The notes below the pieces were generated by a model. The model saw only the letters and a list, made by a program, of their open reading frames with translations, was not told where the DNA came from and made no database searches. A stretch of DNA of 53,583 bases, from NCBI GenBank assembly GCA_014377785.1, contig JACMOZ010000039.1, forward strand, positions 1 through 53,583, read 5' to 3'. Below, piece by piece: positions 34,998 to 41,826 of this stretch. Positions within the stretch are counted from its first letter, which is position 1. Each line of letters opens with the position of its first letter. A program made the translations under genes and the position numbers. The DNA is from Aeromicrobium sp. (GTDB taxonomy: Bacteria > Actinomycetota > Actinomycetes > Propionibacteriales > Nocardioidaceae).

Positions 34998-36608
34998 ATG
35001 AAAAAGCTCGTCGCCACCGCAGGAGGAACCCTGCTTGTGGCTGGGCTGGGCCTCATTGCGCCCTCCACCAGTGCAGCGGCATCCGATTCCAGCGGTAATC
35101 CCGCTGCGGCCGCCAAAGAATACATTCAGGAAAACCCGAGCAAAGTGCTCGGATCGGCGGACGACGCGTATGCCGTCAAGGCCACGATCTCGTCGAATAA
35201 TGGCGAGTCGCATGTGCGGTTCACCCGCACCTACGACAATCTGCCCGTGCTTGGCGGCGACTTCGTTGTCCACCTAAGCGCCGCTGACACGACCAATGGA
35301 TTGTCGCTGGCCCAGGACAAGACGATCAAGGTCTCGACAACGCCCGGCATCCAGAAAGCACAGGCTTCGCAAAAAGCCCGAGGCGAATTTGCGGGCAAAA
35401 ACATCGGTAAGGCCGGCGATCCGACCCTCGTGATCGACGCCCGCGAAGGCGAGCCCGTCCTGGCGTGGAAGACGATGGTCACTGGCATGCAGGCCGACGG
35501 ACAGACGCCGAGCCGCCAGATCATCGTTACGGACGCGAACAACGGCACGGTGCGCAGCTCGACGGAAACCATCACGACACCGATCAAGATCGGCCAGCCT
35601 ACAAACCAGAGTTCAGCCAAGGCGACGAATAATGGTGTCGCTGCCTCTGGAACCGGTCAAGGGATCTTTGTCGGCACCGTCTCTCTCAGCACCACGTTGA
35701 GCGGAAGCACCTACTCCATGGTCGACGCCACGCACGGCGCCAACCGCACTTGCGATCTGAAGAACAGGACGGCCGGCACCTGTACGACATTCTCCGGAGC
35801 CGACAACTCCTGGGGCACTGGTGTTCAAAGCAACCGCGAGTCCGCCGGAGTCGACGCTCACTACGGCGCCGCCAAGACGTTCGACTACTTCAAAACGACG
35901 TTCGGCCGCAACGGCATCTTCAACGACGGAACCGGAGTCCCTTCCCGCGTGCATTACGGCAGCAACTACGTCAACGCCTATTGGGACGGCACGCAAATGA
36001 CGTACGGCGACGGCACGAACAACCAGAACCCCCTGGTCGCACTTGACGTCGCGGGGCACGAAATGACCCACGGAGTCACCGAGAACACGGCCAATCTGAA
36101 CTACTCCGGAGACGCTGGCGGACTCAATGAGTCCACCAGCGACATCTTCGGCACGATGGTCGAGTTCTTCGCCAACAACTCGAGCGACACGCCCGACTTC
36201 CTGATCGGCGAAAAGATCAACATCAATGGCAACGGCACACCGCTGCGCTATATGGACGATCCCAGCAAGGATGGCGTCTCGTACAAGTGCTGGAGCACGG
36301 CCGTACCGAATTCCGATCCGCACTACTCCTCAGGCGTTGGAAACCACTTCTTCTTCCTGTTGGCGAACGGAAGCGGTGCGAGTACGTATGGAAACAGCCC
36401 GACCTGCAACGGCTCGACCGTGGCAGGAATCGGCCGGGACAAGGCCGCAGCGATCTGGTTCGCGGCTCTGGACCAGTACATGACCAGCACAGAGACGTAC
36501 GCCAGGGCACGTCTGGACACGGTGAGCACGGCAACCAGTCTGTATGGCTCGAGCAGCGCCGAGGTCGCCGCCGTCAAGGCCGCATGGTCAGCAGTCAGCG
36601 TCAACTGA
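34998..36608 (+). CDS. Secreted thermolysin-like metalloprotease (M4)
   Basis: A 536-residue exported zinc endopeptidase. It has a signal peptide (MKKLVATAGGTLLVAGLG..STSAAA, about 1-28), then an FTP/PepSY-type propeptide (about 40-200: VRFTRTYDNLPVLGGDFVVHL, PVLAWKTMVTG). The catalytic domain has HEMTHGVTENT (zinc ligands near 354-358), the third ligand Glu in GGLNESTSD (near 376) and a late His in DPHYSSGVGNHFFFLL. Probably secreted to digest proteins for nutrition. Shine-Dalgarno GAGAGGAC. A 13-bp tandem repeat (TGGCATGACCAG) lies at 34919-34944 in the leader. A hairpin follows at 36630. Confidence 0.93.
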   Translation: MKKLVATAGGTLLVAGLGLIAPSTSAAASDSSGNPAAAAKEYIQENPSKVLGSADDAYAVKATISSNNGESHVRFTRTYDNLPVLGGDFVVHLSAADTTNGLSLAQDKTIKVSTTPGIQKAQASQKARGEFAGKNIGKAGDPTLVIDAREGEPVLAWKTMVTGMQADGQTPSRQIIVTDANNGTVRSSTETITTPIKIGQPTNQSSAKATNNGVAASGTGQGIFVGTVSLSTTLSGSTYSMVDATHGANRTCDLKNRTAGTCTTFSGADNSWGTGVQSNRESAGVDAHYGAAKTFDYFKTTFGRNGIFNDGTGVPSRVHYGSNYVNAYWDGTQMTYGDGTNNQNPLVALDVAGHEMTHGVTENTANLNYSGDAGGLNESTSDIFGTMVEFFANNSSDTPDFLIGEKININGNGTPLRYMDDPSKDGVSYKCWSTAVPNSDPHYSSGVGNHFFFLLANGSGASTYGNSPTCNGSTVAGIGRDKAAAIWFAALDQYMTSTETYARARLDTVSTATSLYGSSSAEVAAVKAAWSAVSVN

Positions 36609-36629
36609 CTCCACCGCCAAGAACACATT

Positions 36630-36684
36630 GAGCCGGACGTTTTGGCCCCCAAATCATTCAAAAAGGGGCCAAACCGTCCGGCTC
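36630..36684. terminator. Interrupted palindrome between convergent genes
   Basis: Arms GAGCCGGACGTTTTGGCCCC (36630-36649) and complement (36665-36684) match in 19 of 20 positions, with a 15-bp spacer. The arm core GACGTTTTGG is similar to the GTGACGTTTGG family. Confidence 0.65.
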
Positions 36685-36700
36685 ATCGCGTTGGTGAGAT

Positions 36701-37456
36701 TCAGACGCCGCCGGTGAGGGTCACACCGCCGTCGATGACGATGTTCTGACCGGTGATCCACGCCGCGTCCTCGGACAGCAGGAAAGCGACAACCGAACCG
36801 ATGTCGTCAGGGACACCGAGTCGCTTGAGCGGGTATGCCGCCGAGACTTCTTCCTCTCGGCCTTCGTACAAGGCCGAGGCGAACTTGGTCTTGACGACGG
36901 CCGGCGCGACCGAGTTGACCCGGATGTTCGGGCCGAGCTCGACCGCGAGTTCTTCGGTGACGTGGATGAGCATCGCTTTGGTGGCGCCGTAGAAACCGAT
37001 GCCCGGTGCCGGTTTGATGCCGGCCACGGAGGCGATATTGACGATCGCTCCCCCGTGCTCGCCCATCCACGCCGCGTAAGTCTTTTGCGCCCAGGACAAC
37101 GCCGACAGCACGTTGACCCGGAAGATCTTGTCGGCGGCAGCCAAATCGATGTCGATCATCCGGCCGTAGACGGGGTTGATGCCGGTGTTGTTGACCAGGA
37201 AGTCCACGCTGCCAAAGGCCGCGATCGTCTTGGCGATTGCATCGTCTTGATGAGCGCGGTCATCGCCGGCACCGGCAACACCGATCGCGTTGCCTTCGCC
37301 GAGTGAGGCGACTGCCTCGTCGAGCGCCTCTTGTTTGCGGGCAGTGAGACAGATTTTGGCACCGTCGGCGACGAGCCGCTCGGCGACGCCAAGACCGATA
37401 CCCCTGCTCGCGCCGGTGATGATCGCGACCTTCCCGTCGAAGCGCCTGCCGTTCAC
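36701..37456 (-). CDS. SDR family oxidoreductase
   Basis: A 251-residue short-chain dehydrogenase. The cofactor site is TGASRGIGLGVAERL (near 12), then NNTGINPVYGRM (near 88) and the catalytic Ser-Tyr-Lys (NIASVAGIKPAPGIGFYGATKAM, near 137-160). The tail is AAWITGQNIVIDGGVTL. Probably acts on a 3-hydroxyacyl-CoA or related intermediate. GTG start at 37456, 11 bp after the thiolase stop. Third gene of the acyl-CoA dehydrogenase/thiolase operon. Confidence 0.85.
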   Translation of the reverse strand: MNGRRFDGKVAIITGASRGIGLGVAERLVADGAKICLTARKQEALDEAVASLGEGNAIGVAGAGDDRAHQDDAIAKTIAAFGSVDFLVNNTGINPVYGRMIDIDLAAADKIFRVNVLSALSWAQKTYAAWMGEHGGAIVNIASVAGIKPAPGIGFYGATKAMLIHVTEELAVELGPNIRVNSVAPAVVKTKFASALYEGREEEVSAAYPLKRLGVPDDIGSVVAFLLSEDAAWITGQNIVIDGGVTLTGGV

Positions 37457-37467
37457 TACGGCGGCGC

Positions 37468-38691
37468 TCAAGAGAGACGCTCGATGACCATGGCCATGCC
37501 CATGCCGCCGCCGACACACATCGTCTCAAGGCCGAACTGCTTGTCGTGATGCTGCAATGAGTTGATGAGCGTCGTCGTGATGCGGGCACCCGTCATGCCG
37601 AAGGGGTGGCCGACCGCGATGGCGCCGCCGTTGATGTTGAGTTTGTCGATCGGGATGTTGAGCTCACGGGCCGAGCCGAGAACCTGCACGGCGAAAGCCT
37701 CGTTGAGTTCGAACAGATCGATGTCGTCGATCGACATACCGGCGTGGCTGAGGGCCTGCTTTGTTGCTCCGACCGGGCCCAGACCCATGATTTCGGGAGA
37801 CAGCCCGGTGACACCCGTCGACACGATTCGTGCCAGGGGCGTCAGGCCGAGATCCTTGGCTTTCTGATCACTCATGATGACGAGCGCCGCGGCGCCGTCA
37901 TTGAGCGCGCAGCAATTGCCCGCGGTGACCGTGCCATCGGGACGGAATACCGGCTTGAGTCCCGACAGGGCTTCCAACGTCACACCTGCACGTGGGCCAT
38001 CGTCGGCGCTGACCACGGTGCCGTCTGGCAGCGTGACCGGAGTGATCTCCTTTGCCCAGAAACCGTTAGCGATGGCCTTTTCGGCCAGGTTTTGGCTGCG
38101 GACACCGAATTCATCTTGCTCTTGACGGGTGATTCCGGTGATCTGGGCGACGTTTTCGGCCGTCTGACCCATCGCGACATAAACGTCGGGAAGCAGGCCG
38201 TCTTCGCGCGGATCGCGCCAGGTCTGACCGCCGTCAGCGAACTTTTGAGTGCGCAGAGTGGCGTCGTTGTAAAGCGGATTGTTGATCTCTTGGCCGGGGA
38301 TGAAGTCGCTGTTGCCCTTGCCGAAGCGGCTCACCGCCTCAACGCCAGCGGAGATAAAGACGTCGCCCTCGCCGGCCTTGATCGCGTGGAACGCCATCCG
38401 CGAAGTCTGCAGGCTGGAGGAGCAATAACGCGTGATCGTCGTGCCGGGAACCTTGTCGAAACCGGCAAGAACCGCAACGTTGCGACCCATGTTGGAGCCC
38501 TGTTCGCCACCGGGAAGACCGCAGCCGAGCATGAGGTCAACGATGTCGTTCGGGTCGAGTTCGGGCACCTTGGCCAGCGCGGCGTGGAGCATCTGCACGG
38601 CGAGGTCGTCGGGGCGCATTTCTTTGAGCGAACCTTTGAATGCACGGCCGATCGGCGAGCGTGCGGTGGAGACGATTACTGCTTCGGTCAT
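37468..38691 (-). CDS. Acetyl-CoA C-acyltransferase (thiolase)
   Basis: A 407-residue thiolase that cleaves 3-ketoacyl-CoA, or condenses acetyl-CoA in reverse. The acyl-accepting Cys lies in TITRYCSSSLQ near residue 89. GGAIAVGHPFGMTGAR (near 355) has the catalytic His, and the closing CVGGGMGMAM (near 393) holds the second Cys. It lies 27 bp after the acyl-CoA dehydrogenase gene and just before the SDR gene, a compact beta-oxidation-like set without an enoyl-CoA hydratase. Confidence 0.93.
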   Translation of the reverse strand: MTEAVIVSTARSPIGRAFKGSLKEMRPDDLAVQMLHAALAKVPELDPNDIVDLMLGCGLPGGEQGSNMGRNVAVLAGFDKVPGTTITRYCSSSLQTSRMAFHAIKAGEGDVFISAGVEAVSRFGKGNSDFIPGQEINNPLYNDATLRTQKFADGGQTWRDPREDGLLPDVYVAMGQTAENVAQITGITRQEQDEFGVRSQNLAEKAIANGFWAKEITPVTLPDGTVVSADDGPRAGVTLEALSGLKPVFRPDGTVTAGNCCALNDGAAALVIMSDQKAKDLGLTPLARIVSTGVTGLSPEIMGLGPVGATKQALSHAGMSIDDIDLFELNEAFAVQVLGSARELNIPIDKLNINGGAIAVGHPFGMTGARITTTLINSLQHHDKQFGLETMCVGGGMGMAMVIERLS

Positions 38692-38718
38692 TGGTAAAGC
38701 CTTCCTAGGATGGGAAAT

Positions 38719-39885
38719 TTAGAAGCCGAGGTCCCGGCCGATGAGTTCTTTCATGATTTCGTTGGAGCCGGCCCAGATCTTGGTAACGCGAGCATCGCGC
38801 CAGGCGCGCGCGACGCGGTATTCGTTCATGAATCCATAACCCCCATACAACTGCACACAGTGGTCGAGAACGTCATTCTGGATTTCAGCAGACCACCATT
38901 TGGCCTTGGCCGCGTCGATCGCTGTGAGCTCGCCGCGAGAGTGCGCATCGACGCCCTTGTCGACATAAGCCTCGGCCACCTCGATTTTTGTCACGAGTTC
39001 GGCCATGAGGAACTTGTTGTGCTGGAATTTGCCGATCGGCTGGCCAAAGGCCTGACGGTCCTTGGCATATTGGATGGTCTCTTCGAGAATCTGCTTGGCG
39101 TGGGCGATGTTGGACACGGCTGCGCCGAGACGCTCCTGAGGCAGTCGCTCCATCATGGAGATGAAGCCCTTGTCGACCTCGCCGATGATGCGGTCGTCGC
39201 CAAGGCGGATGTTCTCGAAAAAGATTTCAGCCGTATCGGATTCGGTCTGGCCGACCTTGTCGAGTTTGCGCCCACGCGAAAATCCCTCATCGCTTGCTTC
39301 GATGCCGAACAGCGTGATGCCACGCGAACCCTTTTCGGGGCTCGTGCGTACGGCGGTCACAATCAGATCGGCGGAATAGCCGTTGGTGATGAAGGTCTTG
39401 GAGCCGTTGATGACCCAATCTCCGGCTTGTCCCGAGCTGGTCGAAGGGTCGCGGACTGCGGTGGTCTTGATGGCAGCGAGGTCGGAGCCGCCGCCCGGCT
39501 CGGTCATACCGATCGCGGTGATGATTTCACCGGCGCAAAAGCCGGGCAACCAGCGCTTTTTCTGCTCTTCGGTGGCCAGGTCTACGAGATAAGGCGCAAC
39601 GATGTCGGCGTGGATGCCTACACAGGATGAGAGGGCGGCATTGACCTTGCTGAGCTCCTCAGCCCAGACGGCGTTGAAGCGGTAGTCACCTGCGGCCGAT
39701 CCCCCATACTCTTCAGGGATTTCCAGGCCGAGGAAGCCTTGCTTGCCGGCTTCGAGCCAAAATTCACGTGGGATGGCCTTGTTCTCGAGGTGTTCTTCGA
39801 GATTCGGCGTCGCATTCTTGTCGAGGAATGCCTTGCACGACGCCCGGAAGGCTTCGTGATCCTCGTTGTAGATAGTCCGCTTCAT
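38719..39885 (-). CDS. Acyl-CoA dehydrogenase
   Basis: A 388-residue flavoenzyme performing the first step of beta-oxidation. Landmarks: GFLGLEIPEEYGGSAAGDYRF, the FAD/substrate loop ITAIGMTEPGGGSDLAAIKT, ERLGAAVSNIAHAKQILEETIQYAKDRQAFGQPIGKFQ, and the C-terminal QLYGGYGFMNEYRVARAWRDARVTKIWAGSNEIMKELIGR. Start ATG 39885 with GGAGGCGAAGG upstream. Between VRD and GDWVINGSKTF there is an extra PSTSSGQA, encoded by an inserted repeat (39428-39450). Divergent from a TetR gene with an operator between them. Confidence 0.93.
   Translation of the reverse strand: MKRTIYNEDHEAFRASCKAFLDKNATPNLEEHLENKAIPREFWLEAGKQGFLGLEIPEEYGGSAAGDYRFNAVWAEELSKVNAALSSCVGIHADIVAPYLVDLATEEQKKRWLPGFCAGEIITAIGMTEPGGGSDLAAIKTTAVRDPSTSSGQAGDWVINGSKTFITNGYSADLIVTAVRTSPEKGSRGITLFGIEASDEGFSRGRKLDKVGQTESDTAEIFFENIRLGDDRIIGEVDKGFISMMERLPQERLGAAVSNIAHAKQILEETIQYAKDRQAFGQPIGKFQHNKFLMAELVTKIEVAEAYVDKGVDAHSRGELTAIDAAKAKWWSAEIQNDVLDHCVQLYGGYGFMNEYRVARAWRDARVTKIWAGSNEIMKELIGRDLGF
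39428..39450. repeat. Short dispersed repeat inserted in the acyl-CoA dehydrogenase gene (copy A)
   Basis: CTTGTCCCGAGCTGGTCGAA followed by GGG. The in-frame insertion encodes DPSTSSGQA where family members usually read RDGD.WVINGSK. It is related to copies at 27600 and 30939 inside fas. Confidence 0.65.
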
Positions 39886-39922
39886 GACCTTCGCCTCCAA
39901 AAACAGGTGTACGCGATATATT

Positions 39923-39938
39923 CTAAGCGCTTGCTTAG
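39923..39938. promoter_or_regulatory. TetR-type operator between acyl-CoA dehydrogenase and tetR
   Basis: CTAAGCGCTTGCTTAG, an imperfect palindrome in the divergent promoter interval. It is 38 bp upstream of the dehydrogenase start and 80 bp upstream of tetR. Nearly the same sequence lies ahead of fabG (21411-21426). Confidence 0.65.
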
Positions 39939-39970
39939 CATGGTGTTGATCGTGGATGCTGTCAACCACG

Positions 39971-40005
39971 GTGCTATCAACAACAGTGCTATCAACAACA
40001 GTGCG
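39971..40005. repeat. 15-bp tandem repeat in the tetR leader
   Basis: GTGCTATCAACAACA occurs at 39971-39985 and 39986-40000, followed by a partial GTGCG. It lies just upstream of the tetR Shine-Dalgarno. Confidence 0.75.
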
Positions 40006-40017
40006 ATTGGGGAGACT

Positions 40018-40602
40018 ATGACGGCCGTCACGGCACGACAACGATTGCTTGACGCCGCTGTCGAATCGTTCGCGGACAAGGGCTTCACCGGCACCACGAC
40101 GCGCGATATCGCCGCCCGGGCCGGGATGAGCCCGGCAGCGGTCTATGTGCACCACGCTTCCAAAGAGGACCTGCTCTTCGCTGTGAGCCTCGCCGGTCAC
40201 AAGGATGCGATCGCGGTGATCGAACAGGCCTATGCGCGAAGCGATGATCCGGTCGATCGGATCCACAACATGGTCTTCGACTTCACCAAATGGCACGCCG
40301 AACACAGTCGGGTCGGACGAATTGTGCAATACGAATTCGGTGCGCTCGTCCCCGAGCACCGCCGCGCGATAGCCGCCATCCGCAATGCCATCGAGGACTG
40401 CATGCGCAAAGCCCTCGAGGAGGGCATCGCGACCAAGGTTCTCCAGATAGACGACATCCCAGGGACCGCGCTTGCGCTGCTGTCCCTGGGAATCGATGTG
40501 GTGCGGTGGTTCGAGCCGGGCGGTTCCCGTAATGCCGGAGAGCTCGCCGAGCTCTATGCCGGACTGGCAGTCCGTATGACGACCAACCGGCAGGCGGGTT
40601 AG
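40018..40602 (+). CDS. TetR family regulator of the acyl-CoA dehydrogenase operon
   Basis: A 194-residue TetR protein. The helix-turn-helix is TARQRLLDAAVESFADKGFTGTTTRDIAARAGMSPAAVYVHHASKEDLLFAV (about 5-56), with a helical ligand domain after it. It is divergent from the dehydrogenase/thiolase/SDR operon and an operator-like palindrome sits between, so it probably represses that operon and itself, released by an acyl-CoA. Start ATG 40018 with GGGGAGA upstream. Its stop overlaps the convergent yceI stop by 4 bp. Confidence 0.87.
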   Translation: MTAVTARQRLLDAAVESFADKGFTGTTTRDIAARAGMSPAAVYVHHASKEDLLFAVSLAGHKDAIAVIEQAYARSDDPVDRIHNMVFDFTKWHAEHSRVGRIVQYEFGALVPEHRRAIAAIRNAIEDCMRKALEEGIATKVLQIDDIPGTALALLSLGIDVVRWFEPGGSRNAGELAELYAGLAVRMTTNRQAG

Positions 40603-41144
40603 GCCTGCAGCACTGCCTCGGCGGTGATGATGATCGAGATCGTGTCGCCGACCAGTACCTTGTCACCGTCGAACGCGACGTTGAAGTCGATGCCGAATGC
40701 CTTGCGGCTGATCTTCGTGGTGGCTTCGACGCCGACACGCGTTCCGCCCCAAGGGTCGCCGCCTTCGCCAAGGAACTCGACAGCGAGCTCGACGGGCTTG
40801 GTCACGGACTTGATTGTCAGGTTGCCGGTGACCGTGTAGTTGTCGCCATCGACAGAGACGCCGGTGGACTCGAAGCTCATTTCAGGGTTTTCGTCGACGC
40901 CGAAAAAATCGGTCGACCGCAGGTGGGCGTCACGATCGGCAGCACCGGTGTTGACCGAGTCGAGCTTGATCGTCGCGGTGACCTTTGAGTCGGCAATGTT
41001 CTCGCCCGTGACTATGCTGCCCTCGAACTCTTCGAATTTGCCGCGCACCTTGCTCATCAAGTGACGGACCGTAAAGCCGATTTCGGTGTGCGTCGGATCG
41101 AGAACCCAGGTGCCTGTCGTAATGGCGGTTGCCGTGTTGGTCAT
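40599..41144 (-). CDS. YceI family lipid-binding protein
   Basis: A 181-residue lipocalin-like protein. WVLDPTHTEIGFTVRHLMSKVRGKFEEFEGSI at the start and DFFGVDENPEMSFESTGV in the middle define the YceI family, whose members bind polyisoprenoid or fatty amide ligands in a beta barrel. No signal peptide is visible, so this one is probably cytosolic. Shine-Dalgarno AGGGGA. Divergent from a MarR gene across 93 bp with a palindrome between them. Confidence 0.9.
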   Translation of the reverse strand: MTNTATAITTGTWVLDPTHTEIGFTVRHLMSKVRGKFEEFEGSIVTGENIADSKVTATIKLDSVNTGAADRDAHLRSTDFFGVDENPEMSFESTGVSVDGDNYTVTGNLTIKSVTKPVELAVEFLGEGGDPWGGTRVGVEATTKISRKAFGIDFNVAFDGDKVLVGDTISIIITAEAVLQA

Positions 41145-41164
41145 ATTTTTCCCCTAAGACTTTT

Positions 41165-41180
41165 AGTTGAGTGTTCAACT
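41165..41180. promoter_or_regulatory. MarR-type operator between yceI and marR
   Basis: AGTTGAGTGTTCAACT: perfect 6-bp arms AGTTGA/TCAACT around GTGT, 21 bp upstream of yceI and 58 bp upstream of marR. Confidence 0.6.
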
Positions 41181-41237
41181 TTCTTCATCCACGATAACAC
41201 TAGTAAACGATTCAATCAATCCCATTTACCCCGTAAG

Positions 41238-41720
41238 ATGAGTCACATGGAAACGACGACCGAAACTCCCTGGCTGAATGCGACGCAACAACGCATCTGG
41301 CGATCGTTCCTCGGCGGCACAACAGTGCTCATGGACCAGCTCGATCGCGACCTCCGGGCCAAGCACGGTTTGTCCATGCCTGAATATGAAATCCTGGTGC
41401 GGCTTTCCGAGGCTCCCGGCCGAGCAGCCCGTATGGCCGAGCTTGCCACTGCCGTCGCACATTCACGCAGCCGCATCACACATACGATCGCACGTCTCGA
41501 ACGAGTCGGCCTCGTGCAGCGTGAACACTCCTCCGATGACGGCCGCGGCGTGTCGGCGATGCTGACCGATCAGGGCTTCGCCGCTCTCGAGACAGCCGCG
41601 CATACCCACGTGTCGGGTGTCCACGACTATTTCATCGCCAATGCCGATACCGACGATCTCAAGGCCGTTGGCCGCGTGATGCAAAAAGTCGTCGACGCGC
41701 TCGAGGGAAAACCCTTCTAA
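41238..41720 (+). CDS. MarR family regulator
   Basis: A 160-residue winged-helix regulator: WRSFLGGTTVLMDQLDRDLRAKHGLSMPEYEILVRLSEAPGRAARMAELATAVAHSRSRITHTIARLERVGLVQREHSSDDGRGVSAMLTDQG. The wing with DDGRG is typical MarR. It is probably autoregulated and controls yceI through the palindrome at 41165. A second start nine bases later (41247) is possible. Ligand unknown. Confidence 0.88.
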   Translation: MSHMETTTETPWLNATQQRIWRSFLGGTTVLMDQLDRDLRAKHGLSMPEYEILVRLSEAPGRAARMAELATAVAHSRSRITHTIARLERVGLVQREHSSDDGRGVSAMLTDQGFAALETAAHTHVSGVHDYFIANADTDDLKAVGRVMQKVVDALEGKPF

Positions 41721-41740
41721 TCTCTGTCCCCTCCCCGTCC

Positions 41741-41815
41741 CCAAGATTTGGCCGATATTGCCCGTCGAATGGGCACTTTTTGACCAATCTCGGTGCTTTC
41801 GCCGCCAAATCTTGG
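41741..41815. terminator. Two-stem palindrome between convergent marR and ettA
   Basis: Outer arms CCAAGATTTGGC (41741-41752) and GCCAAATCTTGG (41804-41815) are perfect. Inner CCGATATTG/CAATCTCGG and GCCC..GGGC extend the structure, and a TTTTT lies within the spacer. Confidence 0.6.
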
Positions 41816-41826
41816 TGCGGCCTGGG

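Noticed and set aside
34998-36608. Horizontal acquisition of the M4 protease
   Set aside because: Codon use and GC look like the neighbours on reading, and no mobile sequence flanks it.
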